DNA of 17,612 bases, from the NCBI GenBank assembly GCA_003331685.1, contig QOPK01000028.1, forward strand, positions 1 through 17,612, read 5' to 3'. This DNA comes from Halieaceae bacterium. Lineage in GTDB: Bacteria > Pseudomonadota > Gammaproteobacteria > Pseudomonadales > Halieaceae. This document shows positions 1 through 8,200 of the stretch, one piece after another. The notes under the pieces are model-generated. The model did no database searches. It had not been told where the DNA came from and saw only the letters and a program-made list of their open reading frames with translations. Each line of letters begins with the position of its first letter. Within the stretch, counting starts at the first letter, position 1. The position numbers and the translations under genes are program-made.

Positions 1-77
1 TGGGGCGGATGCTCGGCGGCGCCAAACTGACTGACAGCACCCTGGCGCACGCGCGAGAGATGTTGGAGAGCAGTTAA
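1..77 (+). CDS. recN: RecN DNA repair ATPase, C-terminal end (partial)
   Basis: Reading from base 3, the last 24 codons before the TAA at 75-77 encode a tail with GRMLGGAKLTDSTLAHAREM. This matches the conserved end of RecN, the SMC-like ATPase that acts early in double-strand break repair. Only the extreme C terminus is present, so no ATPase motif can be inspected; the gene begins outside the window. Its stop codon overlaps the stop codon of the convergent fur gene by 4 bases. recN beside fur is a common gammaproteobacterial arrangement, which supports the call despite the short fragment. Confidence 0.85.
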   Translation, partial: GRMLGGAKLTDSTLAHAREMLESS

Positions 78-493
78 GCCCCGGTTTTCTTTCGGACGCG
101 AAGCACCAACGTGTGATCAATGATCTCGTATCCGTGCTGCTCTGCTATCAGGTGCTGGCGACGCTCGATTTCCTCGTCAATAAACTCAATCACTTCGTTG
201 GTATCGACGTCCACCATGTGGTCGTGGTGGTGATCCGGCGCCATTTCAAAAACCGAGTAACCCGCCTCGAAATTATGGCGAATGATCAGATCTGCGGTTT
301 CAAACTGGGTCAACACGCGGTAAACCGTCGCCAGTCCTATATCTTCGCCAGTATCGCGTAGCCGCTGATATAAATCTTCTGCACTCAAGTGATCTCCCTG
401 CTCAGAAGCATCACCCAGCATGGCCAGAATTTTCAATCTAGGGGCGGTGACTTTGAGACCCGCTTTTTTTAGCTCTCTATTTTGTGAGGCCAT
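74..493 (-). CDS. fur: Fur family ferric uptake regulator, cysteine-free
   Basis: This is a 139-aa iron-responsive repressor of the Fur family, which binds DNA as a dimer when loaded with Fe2+. The N-terminal winged helix carries the hallmark GLATVYRVLTQFE (residues 53-65). The metal ligands known from other Fur proteins are all present: H35, E83, H90 and H92 for the regulatory site, and H89, D91, E110 and H127 for the second site. The C-terminal dimerisation part follows (VIEFIDEEIE). The two CxxC motifs that hold structural zinc in E. coli Fur are absent: the first reads D95-V-D-T98, and the protein has no cysteine at all. The start ATG gives the usual N terminus (RELKKAGLKVTAPR), although only a weak GAGAA precedes it. 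It is divergent from bamE, as fur and omlA are in Pseudomonas, and convergent with recN. Confidence 0.95.
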   Translation of the reverse strand: MASQNRELKKAGLKVTAPRLKILAMLGDASEQGDHLSAEDLYQRLRDTGEDIGLATVYRVLTQFETADLIIRHNFEAGYSVFEMAPDHHHDHMVDVDTNEVIEFIDEEIERRQHLIAEQHGYEIIDHTLVLRVRKKTGA

Positions 494-563
494 GCTTGAA
501 AGGTTCTCGAAGGATGCGGTTTGACGGTATCATGCCAGCCCGAATTGTTCCTTGGAAGCTAAT

Positions 564-962
564 GTGTCGCAAGTGAGTCCCCTAATCCGGCCGCTCGCAG
601 TCGGTTGTTTGCTAGCCGGTCTGATCGGTTGCGGCAGTAACATAGGCTTTCCCGGCGTTTATCGCATCAATGTCGAGCAGGGCAATGTGGTGACAGAGGA
701 GATGGTGGATCAGCTTCGTCCGGGGCTCAATCGTCGGCAGGTACGCTACATCATGGGCACACCGCTCATCGAAGACTCATTCCATGAGGACCGCTGGGAC
801 TACCGCTATACGCTGCGCAATGGCAATGAAACGCTGACTGAGACGCAACTGACCCTCTGGTTTGAGGGGGATGAATTAGTGCGCGTGGAGGGGCCCGACG
901 CCCCCAACTGGGAAGAGTCTCAATCTGAAGGGCCAGCATCCGAAGCGCCAGAAGTGTCCTGA
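564..962 (+). CDS. bamE: Outer membrane assembly lipoprotein BamE (SmpA/OmlA family)
   Basis: This is a small lipoprotein of the BAM complex, which inserts beta-barrel proteins into the outer membrane. A signal peptide ends in the lipobox LIGC, with C23 as the acylated residue, so the mature protein is membrane anchored. The BamE fold is recognisable from YRINVEQGN, then GLNRRQVRYIMGTP, then FHEDRWDYRYTLRNG. The GTG at 564 is chosen as start because GGAAG at 554-558 sits 5 bases upstream; a TTG at 552 in the same frame lacks a Shine-Dalgarno sequence. The predicted length is 132 aa. The last residues form an acidic, Ser/Pro/Glu-rich tail (EESQSEGPASEAPEVS) outside the domain, most of it encoded in the 43 bases that overlap the end of the convergent rnfH. 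Confidence 0.93.
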   Translation: MSQVSPLIRPLAVGCLLAGLIGCGSNIGFPGVYRINVEQGNVVTEEMVDQLRPGLNRRQVRYIMGTPLIEDSFHEDRWDYRYTLRNGNETLTETQLTLWFEGDELVRVEGPDAPNWEESQSEGPASEAPEVS

Positions 963-1267
963 CCGCCGTCCGCTCGGGCCGCTTTAGCCTTGGCCGCTCG
1001 CGCTTTGCGAACCTCTTTAGGATCGACCAGTAACGGCCTATAGATCTCGACTCTCTCGCCCGCAGTCAATACACGATCAGCGGTTGTCGCTTTACCCCAC
1101 ACGCCAATCTTAAGGTCAGGGCCGACCACCAACTCGTCGAATACTTCATCCAGCTTGCTGAGCGTCACGGCCTCAAGTGCGGTGGTTCCCGGCGGTACGT
1201 CGAGCTTTACGATCCGCTGTTTCTCGGGCAAGGCGTAGGCGACTTCGACACAAATGCTATCGCTCAT
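920..1267 (-). CDS. rnfH: RnfH/RatB family ubiquitin-like protein
   Basis: This 115-aa protein is of the RnfH family (UPF0125; YfjF/RatB in E. coli), a beta-grasp, ubiquitin-like fold whose role is not firmly known. The family core is visible: an N-terminal strand (ICVEVAYALPEKQ), LDVPPGTTALEAV, LKIGVWGK and the terminal GERVEIYRPLLVDPKEVRK. An Ala/Lys/Arg-rich and then Gly/Ser/Asp-rich tail follows and looks unstructured. Its ATG overlaps the ratA stop in an ATGA junction (1264-1267), implying translational coupling with ratA. The 3' end overlaps bamE, transcribed the other way, by 43 bases. The sequence does not reveal a function, and the toxin-antitoxin idea attached to ratAB elsewhere is not demonstrated here. 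Confidence 0.9.
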   Translation of the reverse strand: MSDSICVEVAYALPEKQRIVKLDVPPGTTALEAVTLSKLDEVFDELVVGPDLKIGVWGKATTADRVLTAGERVEIYRPLLVDPKEVRKARAAKAKAARADGGQDTSGASDAGPSD

Positions 1268-1704
1268 GTTGCCACCTCCAGCTCTTGGTTCGCGCGTCGC
1301 ACCACTGCATCGACAAGGTCGAGCGCCACCTTGTCGAATAATTTACCCGCAGCCGCGTTCGCCAGCCCACTGGTCAATTCAAAATGAAGCCTCAAAGAGG
1401 CCTTACAGGCAGCGTCACCGAGAGCGCGAAACATCCACTGCCCCGAAAACGAATCAAAGGGCCCGTCCACCAGCCTCAGCTCAATTTTTTCTGGCCGCGT
1501 CATCGTGTTGCGGGTGGTAAAGCCGCGGCTGATGCCGGCCCGGGACAGGCGCAGCGTCGCGGTCACGATCTCCTCTCCGCGCTCGTGAATTTCGGCGCCC
1601 ACACACCCCTCCAGAAACTCCGGATAACGCTCGATATCAGCCACCAGATCAAACACCTGTTCAGCCGCGTAGGGAAGCAGCGCGCTTCGCTCTATAACAG
1701 TCAT
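1264..1704 (-). CDS. ratA: RatA/Coq10 family START-like protein
   Basis: This 146-aa single-domain protein belongs to the polyketide cyclase/START-like family that includes E. coli RatA (YfjG) and Coq10. Typical features are the opening VIERSALLPYAAEQVFDLVADIERYPEFL (given here only as the family's start pattern, residues 3-31), W-containing strands around residue 90 (FSGQWMF), and the amphipathic C-terminal helix (LFDKVALDLVDAVVRRA). E. coli RatA was reported to block 70S formation. Coq10 homologues instead bind ubiquinone or other lipids, so both roles are possible. No clear Shine-Dalgarno precedes the ATG. The NSS transporter gene ends 40 bases upstream on the same strand, so the three genes may share a transcript; rnfH follows with a 4-base overlap. 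Confidence 0.92.
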   Translation of the reverse strand: MTVIERSALLPYAAEQVFDLVADIERYPEFLEGCVGAEIHERGEEIVTATLRLSRAGISRGFTTRNTMTRPEKIELRLVDGPFDSFSGQWMFRALGDAACKASLRLHFELTSGLANAAAGKLFDKVALDLVDAVVRRANQELEVAT

Positions 1705-1744
1705 ACCGGGAGTTTACCGAACAACGCTGGAGAACGCCGGTCCG

Positions 1745-3064
1745 CTAGAAGACGGCTCGCAGCAACCAGAATAGGCTCGCGGGTGGGGCCAGCCAACGCA
1801 GGACAAACCACCACATGCGGAACAACCAGGTAGGTTCGCGGTACAACTCACCCCGCAGCGCGGGTCGAGGCAATAACCATCCCACAAACCAGGCGCTCAT
1901 CAAGACACTGCAGGGTAGCAACCACTGCATTGACCAACTGCCCACGCGCAGCAAGGGTAACGTGCCGCCAAATAGCAGCACAGCGACAATAAGCACCACC
2001 AACGTCGCCCCCAACACGGCGCCACTGACCCTACCTAGCTGACACTCGTTCGCCAAAAAAAGGACCGTCGGCTCCAGCAACACAACCGCTGCGCCCCAGG
2101 CGAGCAGCGCGGCGGCGGCAAAGAACAACGCACCATAGGTCTCACCCAGCGGGAGGTTGGCAAAGGCATAGGGCAGACCGATAAAGAGCCCTGCCAACCC
2201 CTCGACCGGCGAGACATTCGACTCGAACAACAGCGCCGAGAAGATGACGGCGGTCACGATTAGAAAACTCGTATCAATCACCGCAACAGCGAGCACCGAG
2301 CGACCCCAGGGGAGCCCGGTCGGCGCCTGTGCGCCCAAAGCCATGCCGATGCCCAAACCGGCACCCAATGTGACCCCTGCGGCGCCCAATGCCTGCCAGA
2401 AGGCGCCGATCTGCAAGTCGTCCGCCCGATACGAGAAGAGAAAATCCTGAACAGGCCGCATGTCGGTATAGAAAAAAGCGAAATCTAATACGCCCAAAAG
2501 CGTAATCGCTGCCGCCGGTAGACACGCCCATGCCAAAAATCCCATCCCAAATCGGATACCCAGCGCCGAGACGCTTCCCGCCGCCACCAGCAACAAGAGG
2601 GTCCAAATGAACTGTGCAGGACGATCATCGACAAAAGCCAAAAAATCGGCTGCAACATCGATCGCACTCGCAGAAGCTAGCTGCCCGGAGTACAAGGCAC
2701 TGACGCAGTGAAGGCACCAGACCGCAGTGAGAATCGCTACGGCAGCGAAGACCAATCCCAACAATGCTTGCGCGACACCCAAATGGCGCCAGCGGGAATC
2801 CAGATTGCCAACACTGGCTGCCCAGTGCAGCGCCAGCCCGGGGGAGCCCCTTCCCAGACTGCCAATCGTCACCTCGGCAATCAGCACCGGCACACTGAGC
2901 ACACACAGCGCAACCAGATACATCATAAAAAACGCGCCGCCACCGTGTTCACCCATGAGGTAGGGAAAACGCTGCAGGTTGCCCAAGCCCACGGCCACCA
3001 TGGACAGCGTCAGTACCAGGGTGCTTCTCGCCCGCCAGGGCTGCGGGACATTGTCATCCAGCAC
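1745..3064 (-). CDS. Sodium-dependent transporter of the NSS (SNF) family
   Basis: This 439-aa, very hydrophobic inner-membrane protein is of the neurotransmitter:sodium symporter family (LeuT/MhsT-like). It is expected to import amino acids or related compounds with Na+. The first membrane helix carries the family signature [12 protein letters not shown] (about residues 25-36), followed by [10 protein letters not shown] and the VLIAEVTIG segment. A glycine-rich unwound-helix region ([14 protein letters not shown]) is compatible with TM6. The length suits the 11-12 helix bacterial members. The likely start is a GTG at 3064 with only a loose GGGG 10 bases upstream. The gene lies between smpB and ratA, which are direct neighbours in Pseudomonas. 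It is divergent from smpB and may be cotranscribed with ratA-rnfH. The substrate cannot be read from sequence. Confidence 0.9.
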   Translation of the reverse strand: MLDDNVPQPWRARSTLVLTLSMVAVGLGNLQRFPYLMGEHGGGAFFMMYLVALCVLSVPVLIAEVTIGSLGRGSPGLALHWAASVGNLDSRWRHLGVAQALLGLVFAAVAILTAVWCLHCVSALYSGQLASASAIDVAADFLAFVDDRPAQFIWTLLLLVAAGSVSALGIRFGMGFLAWACLPAAAITLLGVLDFAFFYTDMRPVQDFLFSYRADDLQIGAFWQALGAAGVTLGAGLGIGMALGAQAPTGLPWGRSVLAVAVIDTSFLIVTAVIFSALLFESNVSPVEGLAGLFIGLPYAFANLPLGETYGALFFAAAALLAWGAAVVLLEPTVLFLANECQLGRVSGAVLGATLVVLIVAVLLFGGTLPLLRVGSWSMQWLLPCSVLMSAWFVGWLLPRPALRGELYREPTWLFRMWWFVLRWLAPPASLFWLLRAVF

Positions 3065-3138
3065 GCAGGAGTGGCCCCAACATAATTCGCCACGGGTCAG
3101 GTCGAAAGAATACCGACGCGATGCCCGACAGGCGCCCG

Positions 3139-3144
3139 TATAAT
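3139..3144 (+). promoter_or_regulatory. smpB promoter -10 box (TATAAT)
   Basis: A perfect TATAAT lies 6 bases before the smpB ATG. The -35 region, around 3116-3121, is poor, and there is no TGn extension. Normal spacing from the -10 box would place transcription start at about 3151, which is the A of the start codon, so the message could be leaderless. The consensus box is visible; the start-site position is inference. Confidence 0.55.
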
Positions 3145-3150
3145 GGGTTC

Positions 3151-3636
3151 ATGGCGAAATCCAAACGCAACAAGACCTCTGACAATACCATCGCCCAGAA
3201 TAAAAGAGCACGCTTCGACTACCACCTGCTGGAATCATTTGAAGCAGGCGTATCGCTGGCGGGATGGGAAGTCAAAGCACTCAGGGCTGGCAAAGCTGAG
3301 CTCACTGACTCCTATGTGCTGATGAAAAACGGTGAGGCGTTTCTGTTGGGCGCCAACATAGCTCCGCTGGAAACGGCATCGACCCATTTTGTGACCGACC
3401 CCACCCGAACCCGCAAGTTGCTGCTGCACAAAAAAGAACTTGCAAAGATCAATGCCGGGGTTACGCAAAAAGGCCAGACCTGCGTCTGCACGGCGCTATT
3501 CTGGAAAGGGCATTTGGTCAAGGCCCGCATTGAACTCGCTCAGGGTAAAAAGCAGCATGACAAACGCGAGAGCCAAAAGGATCGCGACTGGCAACGCCAG
3601 AAAGCGCGCATCGTGCGCGACAACGTCAAGCAGTAG
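3151..3636 (+). CDS. smpB: SsrA-binding protein SmpB
   Basis: SmpB binds tmRNA and brings it to stalled ribosomes for trans-translation. The 161-aa protein has the whole family pattern: [35 protein letters not shown], a DSYV...[10 protein letters not shown] segment, the [13 protein letters not shown] stretch, and the basic C-terminal tail ending [19 protein letters not shown] that follows the mRNA channel. The ATG at 3151 is chosen because it gives the normal MAKSKR start. An in-frame ATG at 3121 would add ten residues and lies upstream of the -10 box. There is almost no room for a 5' leader and no good Shine-Dalgarno. The stop codon directly abuts the stop of the convergent TSUP gene. Confidence 0.97.
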   Translation: MAKSKRNKTSDNTIAQNKRARFDYHLLESFEAGVSLAGWEVKALRAGKAELTDSYVLMKNGEAFLLGANIAPLETASTHFVTDPTRTRKLLLHKKELAKINAGVTQKGQTCVCTALFWKGHLVKARIELAQGKKQHDKRESQKDRDWQRQKARIVRDNVKQ

Positions 3637-4398
3637 TCAGCCCCAGAACAGCGCTTTGGCCGAGATAGAGAGGCCAATCAGAATGCATAGCCCCACAACA
3701 AAAGGTCGGTAGGCCGCGCCGGCATATCGGGCGAAGGCCCAATTACCAGCCTGATTGCCCAGCCACATTGCTGGCAGAGCAATCCATAGCAATTGAAAAG
3801 GTCGGGGAGAAATCAGCCCCGCCGCACCGAACATGACGAGTGACACCAGGCTCGAACACCAGAAAAACATCATGAGGAAGGCCCGGGACTTCACTGGTTC
3901 GGGAAGGGTCGCCATCACATAGAGAATGACTGGCGGTCCGGGAATGGCGAATGCACCGTTCATCAGGCCCGATGCCACACCGATTGCCGATGCTGCTGGA
4001 CTCGAGGCGGTACTTTCACTGGGGGCGAAGCGCGCTAGCACCACCGATGCGATGACAACTGAGACGCCAATCCAGAGCTGAAATTCAGCGACAGACAGTG
4101 ATGCGAGGAACCAGACCCCGATGGCCGTGCCTATGACACTGCCGGCGACCATGGGCCTGGCCGACGCAGCCGGGAACAAACCCCACCAGGAGCGATAAGA
4201 GAGCAGACCCAATAGAAGCGCCAATACCGCGCTGAGGACCACAGCGTCACCTGGCCTTAAAAAGAAGGAAAACGCCGGGACCACCAGCATGGCAAACCCA
4301 AATCCGGTAAAGGCCCGGAGCAACGCGGCAAGACCCACTGACGCTGCCACAAGCAGCGCTTGCTCAGCAGGGACAGCGAACAGCTGAGTAATTTCCAT
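3637..4398 (-). CDS. TSUP family (TauE/SafE) membrane permease
   Basis: This 253-aa integral membrane protein has about seven to eight hydrophobic segments and the typical TauE/SafE N-terminal motif, LRAFTGFGFAMLVVP. A second half-repeat motif appears at ASGLMNGAFAIPGPPVILYVM. Family members move sulfur- or carbon-containing organic anions such as sulfite, sulfoacetate or related acids; the substrate here is unknown. The start at 4398 is preferred because its ATG overlaps the stop of the upstream MOSC gene (TGATG), suggesting translational coupling. An in-frame ATG at 4431 would add 11 basic residues and overlap the upstream gene by more. The pairing with a MOSC protein hints at sulfur or molybdenum chemistry, but that is only a contextual guess. 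Confidence 0.9.
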   Translation of the reverse strand: MEITQLFAVPAEQALLVAASVGLAALLRAFTGFGFAMLVVPAFSFFLRPGDAVVLSAVLALLLGLLSYRSWWGLFPAASARPMVAGSVIGTAIGVWFLASLSVAEFQLWIGVSVVIASVVLARFAPSESTASSPAASAIGVASGLMNGAFAIPGPPVILYVMATLPEPVKSRAFLMMFFWCSSLVSLVMFGAAGLISPRPFQLLWIALPAMWLGNQAGNWAFARYAGAAYRPFVVGLCILIGLSISAKALFWG

Positions 4399-4895
4399 CA
4401 GTGTTGCGCCAACCTTACCGGCGCGCCGCATTCAATCGAACCACTCTGGATGACTTTGGCGCAGAGTCCGCCGAAACCGAACATGGCAATGACACCGCCC
4501 GGGCCCAACTCTGATTCCATGCGTGCGCATGGGTGACAGAGCTGCGTCGCCTCCAGTAGCGCTTCACCGACCCAGAACCGCTGCCTGCGCAGCGCATTGA
4601 GATTCAAACCCGACACCACGATGTTCCGGCGCAAGCGGGCGGGATCTAGATTCGCTTCGCCCAGGTGCGCAGCGATCTGGGTCATGAACTCCCGCGAGAT
4701 GAGCGTCACCTGGCGTCCAGAACCTGGTGTCTTGGACATTCGATGATCCCCCTCAAGGCCGAGATCAGCCACCGCCTGCACCCGTGAAAGCGACTGCAAC
4801 GGCTCGCGCCTGCGAGGCCGTACACCGATCCACTGCACCCTACCGATACCCAGCGTGCCCAGATACTTATCTAGCGGGCTTTTACGTTGTGACAT
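4398..4895 (-). CDS. MOSC domain-containing protein
   Basis: This 165-aa protein is built around a MOSC (molybdenum cofactor sulfurase C-terminal) domain, a beta-rich fold that binds molybdenum-cofactor-type or sulfur ligands. Visible motifs are LGLEGDH (residues 45-51), RQVTLIS (61-67), RRNIVVSG (89-96), and the conserved cysteine region C120-H-P-C123 followed by R-M-E and the glycine-rich G-P-G-G. The ATG at 4895 is chosen since AAGGA stands 7 bases upstream; a longer in-frame start at 4970 would add 25 atypical residues. The YiiM-like stand-alone MOSC proteins may act in detoxification or oxidoreduction, and the substrate is unknown. It is the first gene of a coupled MOSC-TSUP pair and points away from pcs. 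Confidence 0.88.
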   Translation of the reverse strand: MSQRKSPLDKYLGTLGIGRVQWIGVRPRRREPLQSLSRVQAVADLGLEGDHRMSKTPGSGRQVTLISREFMTQIAAHLGEANLDPARLRRNIVVSGLNLNALRRQRFWVGEALLEATQLCHPCARMESELGPGGVIAMFGFGGLCAKVIQSGSIECGAPVRLAQH

Positions 4896-5277
4896 TGCGT
4901 GTTCCTTGGGCGCGGTGCAGTTCAGAGCATAACGATGGCGCGGCGGGTCGTCACATGAAATCGCCTCCATCGCCCAAACAACATGAAACCGGGGCCATTT
5001 ACCCGCCTTTCCGCGCCATCAACACTAATGACCTTTGCAACGAACACCACTGACGGTTTCGGTACCCGTAAACAAGTGATCCGGACGGTAATAGTTGGCG
5101 TAACCGATATGTCAGTGTCTACAGGCCGCTTGCGATAAGCAAAGAAGGCCACTCTGGGGATGACTCTGTCGCTTCGGGCATGCCGTATCGCCGGAAACAC
5201 ATTGGGGTGCGCGTCTGCAAGCGACCGGTTCTTTCCGGGGCTTGTGAGCCGCCGCCTTTCTAGAGAGAGGAGGCGTT
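4896..5277. other. Intergenic leader region between MOSC gene and pcs
   Basis: This 382-base stretch has no coding region I can support, and reading frames across it have no family resemblance. It must hold the divergent promoters for the MOSC-TSUP pair and for pcs-mcr, but I could not find a convincing sigma70 promoter for pcs. It contains an imperfect inverted repeat, CACTGAC (5048-5054) and GTCAGTG (5111-5117), with CGGT and ACCG nested inside. A small CCGG-TTCTTT-CCGG hairpin near 5225-5238 and a hairpin over the pcs ribosome-binding site also occur. The length and structure would suit a regulated 5' untranslated region. Confidence 0.6.
5253..5275 (+). promoter_or_regulatory. pcs ribosome-binding site within a potential hairpin
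   Basis: A perfect Shine-Dalgarno AGGAGG (5268-5273) lies 4 bases before the pcs GTG. It can pair with CGCCTTT at 5253-5259: five Watson-Crick pairs (5253-5257 with 5271-5275), then two G-U pairs, with a 9-base loop. A competing hairpin, CCTTTC (5255-5260) with GAGAGG (5265-5270), would free part of the site. Folding could thus tune translation of pcs. The complementarity is seen; the regulatory role is inference. Confidence 0.4.
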
Positions 5278-8200
5278 GTGACACATCACGACGGAGACTG
5301 GGGCATTCTGAGCACCCAGCAAGACGAAGATCAGGCGCGCGCGCAAGCTGTAAGCGATCCTGCCGCTTATCACGCAGCAATTGCTGCAAAAGAGCTCCAT
5401 TGGTACGACACCGGCGGTGGGCAGTGGATCTCCAAACCGGGTGACGACGCCTGGCAAGGCTGGCATGCAGCATCCGGCGCAGAGGGCTCCGCCGACGCGA
5501 GCTGGACCCCATGGTCGTTAGCGCTTGACGCTAACGCGGCACCTTTCTATCGCTGGTTTGTCGACGGGCAGACCAACGCCTGCTTCAACCTTCTCGACCG
5601 CCACGTATTATTGGGCCGCGGCAGAAACCAGGCGCTCGTCTTCGAAGGTGACCGCTGGGATCCCTCCAAAAATGAAGGGCGCGGCGGCCCGGTTTTCGAG
5701 CAGCGCCTCTCTTACCGAGAGTTGTTGATTGAAGTTGCCCTCCGCGCGCGGGTGCTCGAAAGCCTGGATCTTAAAGCCGGGGACCGTATTGCGCTGAACC
5801 TGCCCAATATCCTAGAGCAGATTTTTTACATTTTGGCCGCACAGCGGCTTGGGGTGATTTACACCCCCGTCTTCGGCGGCTTCTCTGCGAAAACACTGTC
5901 TGATCGCATTCATGATGCCGGCGCGAAAGTCGTGATTACCGCTGATGGTGGGTATCGCAACGCCGAGGTGGTCCCCTACAAAAGCACCTATACCGATCCC
6001 GCACTGGACAACTATGTCCCTCGCCCCGCCGCACTGCAGGCGCTGTCTGAGACGCTGAAGTCTCGTCTGCCCGCCGACGTGGCGGAGCGCCTCGAGACAC
6101 AAGTGGCCGAGGCCGTTGCTGGAGAGATCACACTCGAGCGTGCTGATGTCATGCGAGAACTGGGTTTGGCGCTGGAGCGCGAGCGAGGCACGGCCCCCGA
6201 AATTATTGCGGAACTTCGCACCACCGTGGCCAGCGAGTTGGCCAGCGTTAGTCACGCCGTGACCAACGTCATTGTTGTGCGCTACACGGGCAATGACATT
6301 GTCGAGCACAGCCGAGACCGCTGGTCGCATGATCTGGTAGCTGGGGTCGAGGCAGAGTTTTTGGCGGACTCAGGTGTGGCAGATCGCGCCTTACTGGATA
6401 ACTTGGACGACAACGCGTTCTGGAAGGCCGTTGGCGCCGCCATGCCAGCGGTGCCCGTCGAAGCCGACTGGCCGTTGTTCATCATTTACACCTCTGGCTC
6501 CACCGGCAAACCCAAGGGCGTGGTTCACACTCACGGTGGCTGGCTTTCGGGCATCACCCACACCATGCGGACAGTGTTCAACGCCAATCAGGATGACTGT
6601 CTATACGTCATTGGCGACCCGGGCTGGATTACCGGTCAGTCGTATCTGATCGCCGCGCCACTGGCGTTCGGCATGTCCACGGTCATTGCCGAAGGATCCC
6701 CCCTCTTCCCCCATGCAGGTCGTTTCGCCTCCATTATCGAGCGTAACCGGGTCACGCTGTTCAAGGCGGGCTCCACTTTCCTGAAGGCGGTCATGACCGA
6801 TCCTGCGAGCGCGCAGGAAATGTCTCGCTACGACATGTCGACACTCAAAGTCGGCACCTTCTGCGCGGAACCGGTGTCACCAGCCGTGCAGAAGTTCGCG
6901 ATGGAGAACATCTGCTCGCACTACATCAATTCCTACTGGGCTACCGAGCACGGCGGCATCGTCTTCTCCTGCCCCTGGGGTGACTTCAAACCGCTGGAAG
7001 CGGACGCTAAGACCTGGCCACTGCCATGGATTCAGGCACAGGTGCGGATTGTTGAAGAAACCAGCGACACGGGCAGCGTCAGCCAGTGGCGAGAGGCTGA
7101 GGCCGGTGAGAAAGGCGAGTTGGTGATTACCCAGCCCTATCCTTATCTGGCAAGAACACTCTGGGGCGCGGGTGATGCGCTGGGCACCGATGACTGGCAG
7201 GGCGATATCGACCGCTTCGCCGAGGTGTACTTCAAGCGTTGGGATGGAGAACTGACTTACACACAAGGTGACTACGCGCGTCGAGGTGATGAGGGCGCGT
7301 TCACGCTGCACGGTCGTTCTGATGACGTCATCAACGTTTCGGGCCACCGCATTGGTACCGAGGAAATCGAAGGTGCGATCCTGCGAGATAAAACGCTGCG
7401 ACAGGATTCCCCGGTCGGTAACGTGGTCGTGGTGGGCGCCCCCCATGACGAGAAAGGTGAAACCCCCGTTGCATTTCTGGTAGCCGCGGCAGGCCGCAAA
7501 CTCTCAGATGAGGATCTTGCACGACTGCAAAACCTCGTGCGCACTGAAAAAGGCGCCACCGCAGTTCCGTCAGACTTTTTGGTGGTGTCAGCGTTCCCCG
7601 AAACCCGCTCAGGCAAGTACATGCGCCGCACGCTGCGAGCAATCTTGCTCGACCAACCTTTGGGCGACCTGTCTACGCTGCGAAACCCCGAGTCGGTGGA
7701 GGAGATTCAGGGCGCCGTAGCGCAATGGCGAGACTTTGGCCGACTGGCCGAGGCGCGGCAGATTATTCAGACCTGGCGCTACCTGCGCGTCGAAACCCAT
7801 CGCTTGGACGACAATCACAAGGTCGCGCTGTTGGTGATCAACCACCCGCCGGTCAACGCACTCAATGAGCGCACCCTCGATGAACTTCACACCGTGGTGC
7901 AACAGCTCGAGCATCAGGATGACGTGGACGCAGTGGTAATTACCGGCGCCCGCGGTGCTTTTGTTGCTGGTGCTGACGTGAAAGAGTTGCTGGAGGTGGG
8001 TGAAGCCGGCGATTTGGAGTCAGCCCGCACCCCGCCCAATGCGGCACAGGCGGCATTTGCCGCTCTGGAACAACTTGGCAGACCAGTGATCGCGGCAGTC
8101 AATGGCCCCGCACTGGGTGGCGGTAACGAACTGGTGCTGGCCTGCTCCTATGTGATTGCCGCAGAGCACGCGCAGTTTGGTCAGCCAGAAATCAATTTGA

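Noticed and set aside
521..549. TTGACG at 521-526 with a weak AT-rich box about 17 bases on, as a bamE promoter
   Set aside because: The -10 candidate (AATTGT/ATTGTT) matches consensus poorly, and the spacer between fur and bamE is too short to judge by eye.
1264..1704. Treating ratA-rnfH as a proven toxin-antitoxin module
   Set aside because: The families are widely conserved housekeeping genes; the toxin role was reported for E. coli RatA only, and a Coq10-like role is equally plausible.
3121..3150. Upstream in-frame ATG that would lengthen SmpB by ten residues
   Set aside because: The extra residues are not SmpB-like, and the codons overlie the consensus TATAAT promoter box.
5110..5123. 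TGT-N8-ACA palindrome upstream of pcs, reminiscent of photosynthesis-regulator (PpsR-type) sites
   Set aside because: PpsR sites usually have N10 or N12 spacing, only one copy is seen, and such short motifs occur often by chance.
4922..5512. Long minus-strand open frame across the pcs leader and 5' end
   Set aside because: Arg/Ser-rich composition with no family resemblance, and it overlaps the well-supported pcs start; a shadow of GC-rich coding DNA.
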